NCBI GenBank assembly: GCA_950072225.1
Contig: CATMOP010000116.1
Span: forward strand, 1-6,437
Length of the DNA: 6,437 bases
Source: an uncultured Nitrospina sp.
GTDB lineage: Bacteria; Nitrospinota; Nitrospinia; Nitrospinales; VA-1
Reading direction: 5' to 3'
Below the pieces are notes generated by a model that was not told the origin of the DNA, did no database searches, and was given only the letters and a program-made list of their open reading frames with translations. Position numbers and translations under genes: made by a program. Below, in pieces: positions 5,009-6,437 of the stretch (position 1 is the first letter of the stretch; each line of letters starts with the position of its first letter).

Positions 5009-5713
5009 TTATTTTTTAACTTTTTTCCGTTTGGTTTTTTTCACAATCACCTTTTTCACGGTGAAGTTATCCGTTCCTTCCCATGTTACTTCGAGATAGG
5101 GAGGGAATTGTGTGGCCCTGTCGATTTCTGTGGATTCGACCTGTTCCGGGCTGAGGTTCAGTACCTGGGACAGATCCACCCCGTTGAAACGTGCATCCTC
5201 TAGGTTTGCTTGGTCAAAATTGGCTCCGGTCACATTGGCCAAGGTAAAGTCGGAGGCGGCCAGGGTCGCTTCGGTGAAGTCGGCCTCCAGTAGGTTTGCT
5301 TCGTTGAACCGGGCTTCGCTTAAAACGGCCCAGCTGAAGTCTGCCCAGCGAAGGTCGGCCTCGGAAAAATCCGTCGCGACCAATTGGGCATCGGCAAAAT
5401 AGGCATCATGCAGGTCGGCCTTTGACAGGTTGGCTTCTGTCAGGTCCGCTTCGATAAAATTTGCATTACTCAAATTGGCTCCGCTCAGGTTTGTGTTGTT
5501 GAGGTTTGCTTTTGCCATTTTAGCGTCATGCAAATCCAGTCCTTCCAGTTCCAAGTCAGCTAAGACTGCCCCAAAAAGGTTGTCCTTAGAGTCGAGCACC
5601 TTCTTTTGCTCGGCATTTTTCTTGGCTTCCAGGCGTTTAAGTTCCTTGACCTCCGCTTCGCTGAGTTCAAGTTCCTGGGACTCGCCAGATTTTGGTCGGG
5701 CTTCTTCTGCCAT
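5009..5713 (-). CDS. Pentapeptide-repeat protein with charged N- and C-terminal tails
   Basis: This 234-residue protein has some 27 consecutive A(D/N)LXX-type pentapeptides at about 47-183 (examples ANLSNANFIEADLTEANL and ADLRWADF). They would fold as a right-handed quadrilateral beta-helix. It is flanked by a charged, probably coiled-coil N-terminal segment (13-45) and a C-terminal cap LSPEQVESTEIDRATQFPP of a kind common after pentapeptide helices. A strand region and a lysine tail (KKVIVKKTKRKKVKK) end it. Some family members mimic DNA and block gyrase, but most have unknown roles; nothing here marks it as a gyrase inhibitor. It lacks a signal peptide or membrane helix, so it is probably cytoplasmic. 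It lies 38 bases after the CobW-type gene on the same strand and is likely co-transcribed. The start is ATG at 5713, with no strong Shine-Dalgarno visible. Confidence 0.92.
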   Translation of the reverse strand: MAEEARPKSGESQELELSEAEVKELKRLEAKKNAEQKKVLDSKDNLFGAVLADLELEGLDLHDAKMAKANLNNTNLSGANLSNANFIEADLTEANLSKADLHDAYFADAQLVATDFSEADLRWADFSWAVLSEARFNEANLLEADFTEATLAASDFTLANVTGANFDQANLEDARFNGVDLSQVLNLSPEQVESTEIDRATQFPPYLEVTWEGTDNFTVKKVIVKKTKRKKVKK

Positions 5714-5751
5714 GAGCGTATTTTAAATTCAAAAGGGGGCAATCGCAACCA

Positions 5752-6437
5752 TCAGGCCACTGCAAAGTTTTTCAGGCTTTCCTCCAGCCTCTGGGAATTC
5801 AAGTTTTGGCCGATGAACACCATTTTGTTAAGAGGGGAATTCGACCCCCAGGGCTTATCAAACCGGCCCTCAAACATCATGTATACACTTTGAAAAAGGT
5901 ATCGCTCTGAAGAACCTTCAACATTCAATATTCCTTTAGCCCGGAAGACATTCATGCCCTCCTGGATTAGGAGCATTTGGAGCCACAGGTTTAAACGGTC
6001 CGGGTCGACATGACCCGGAAAAGAAAGCGAAACCGAAGAAATTGTTTCGCCGGTTTCGTGCTGGTGCGTATCGAGGGTGATGGTTTCTAATGTATTATTT
6101 AAATCAAATCCTCCAATATTTAATATTTTGTCCAAATCGATTACCGCATTGGTGGTTTTGCAGACTTTCGCTGTGGGGTTGATCTGGCGTATCTGTTTTT
6201 CCAGTTTTTCCATTTCCGGTTTGGTTACCAGATCAGCCTTATTCAATAGAATAACGTTGGCAAAAGCGACTTGTTCCCAGACAACTTCCTGCTCATTTAA
6301 ATTTTTAGAAATATGTTTTGCGTCAACCAGGGTAACAATTCCATCCAGAAATAGAGATTTTGAAATTTCGTCTTCAATCAGGAAAGCCTGGGCGATCGGG
6401 CCGGAACTGGCAAGACCGGTGCTTTCAATTAAAATAT
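5752..6437 (-). CDS. CobW/COG0523-family GTPase, C-terminal 227 residues
   Basis: The gene enters from the right edge. CobW/COG0523 proteins are GTP-dependent metal chaperones or insertases, associated with zinc, cobalt/cobalamin or nitrile-hydratase iron depending on subgroup. Visible are the switch region IESTGLASSGPIAQAF (E-x-T-G-L-A), VTLVDAKH, the guanine-specificity motif NKAD in VILLNKADLV, and a linker with DTHQHETGE. The CobW C-terminal domain is also present (SVSLSFPGHVD, then FRAKGILNVEG and the end FEGRFDKPWG, VFIGQNLN). The P-loop and GCxCC metal motif lie off-window, so the metal cannot be inferred. The linker has only two His (HQH) rather than the long His run of some members. 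There is no in-frame stop between the edge and TGA at 5754-5752. An apparent TTG start at 6246 falls inside the NKAD strand and is not the real start. The pentapeptide gene follows it. Confidence 0.93.
   Translation of the reverse strand, partial: ILIESTGLASSGPIAQAFLIEDEISKSLFLDGIVTLVDAKHISKNLNEQEVVWEQVAFANVILLNKADLVTKPEMEKLEKQIRQINPTAKVCKTTNAVIDLDKILNIGGFDLNNTLETITLDTHQHETGETISSVSLSFPGHVDPDRLNLWLQMLLIQEGMNVFRAKGILNVEGSSERYLFQSVYMMFEGRFDKPWGSNSPLNKMVFIGQNLNSQRLEESLKNFAVA

Noticed and set aside
5112..5726. Plus-strand Ser/Ala-rich ORFs opposite the pentapeptide gene
   Set aside because: They mirror the repetitive pentapeptide codons on the other strand and show no domain of their own.

Overview
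The window reads as an ordinary, gene-dense bacterial chromosome segment of moderate G+C (judged by eye, not counted). It has HflX, TrmL, a CobW-type GTPase, CBS and cyclic-nucleotide-binding domains and a secreted coiled-coil/TPR protein. The secreted protein's N-terminal signal peptide followed by a long coiled coil fits a Gram-negative cell. I cannot fix the taxon; Nitrospinota or a deltaproteobacterium-like lineage would suit, but that is inference. I see no phage, transposase, CRISPR, tRNA or rRNA.

Layout. Minus strand, 2575 down to 1: a long secreted coiled-coil/TPR gene (2575-1019), a small cyclic-nucleotide-binding protein (942-439) and the first 109 codons of hflX (327-1, running off the left edge). 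Plus strand, 2777-3601: a tightly overlapping set of a STAS-like (DUF4325-type) protein, a 36-residue micro-ORF and a small TPR protein. Minus strand, 4119-3655: trmL, convergent with that set. Plus strand, 4376-4962: a two-CBS-domain protein and a CPXCG zinc-ribbon protein. Minus strand, 6437-5009: the C-terminal part of a CobW-family GTPase followed by a pentapeptide-repeat protein.

The most unusual feature is the coiled-coil/TPR gene. A conventional reading breaks it into pieces, but it is one uninterrupted 518-codon frame crossed by exactly two stop codons, both TAG (codons 109 and 443). The protein pattern continues without a frameshift across both: coiled coil over the first and a TPR helix over the second. 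None of the ten gene ends visible here uses TAG. This fits amber decoding (pyrrolysine, or a suppressor reading for example glutamine) as well as two nonsense mutations in a recently disabled gene. Genome-wide TAG use and a search for pyl genes or a CUA-anticodon tRNA would decide.

A second point is the micro-ORF at 3117-3227. It overlaps both neighbours, and its C-terminal half resembles the N-terminus of the TPR protein that follows it, so either a short segment was duplicated or the two proteins share a docking peptide.
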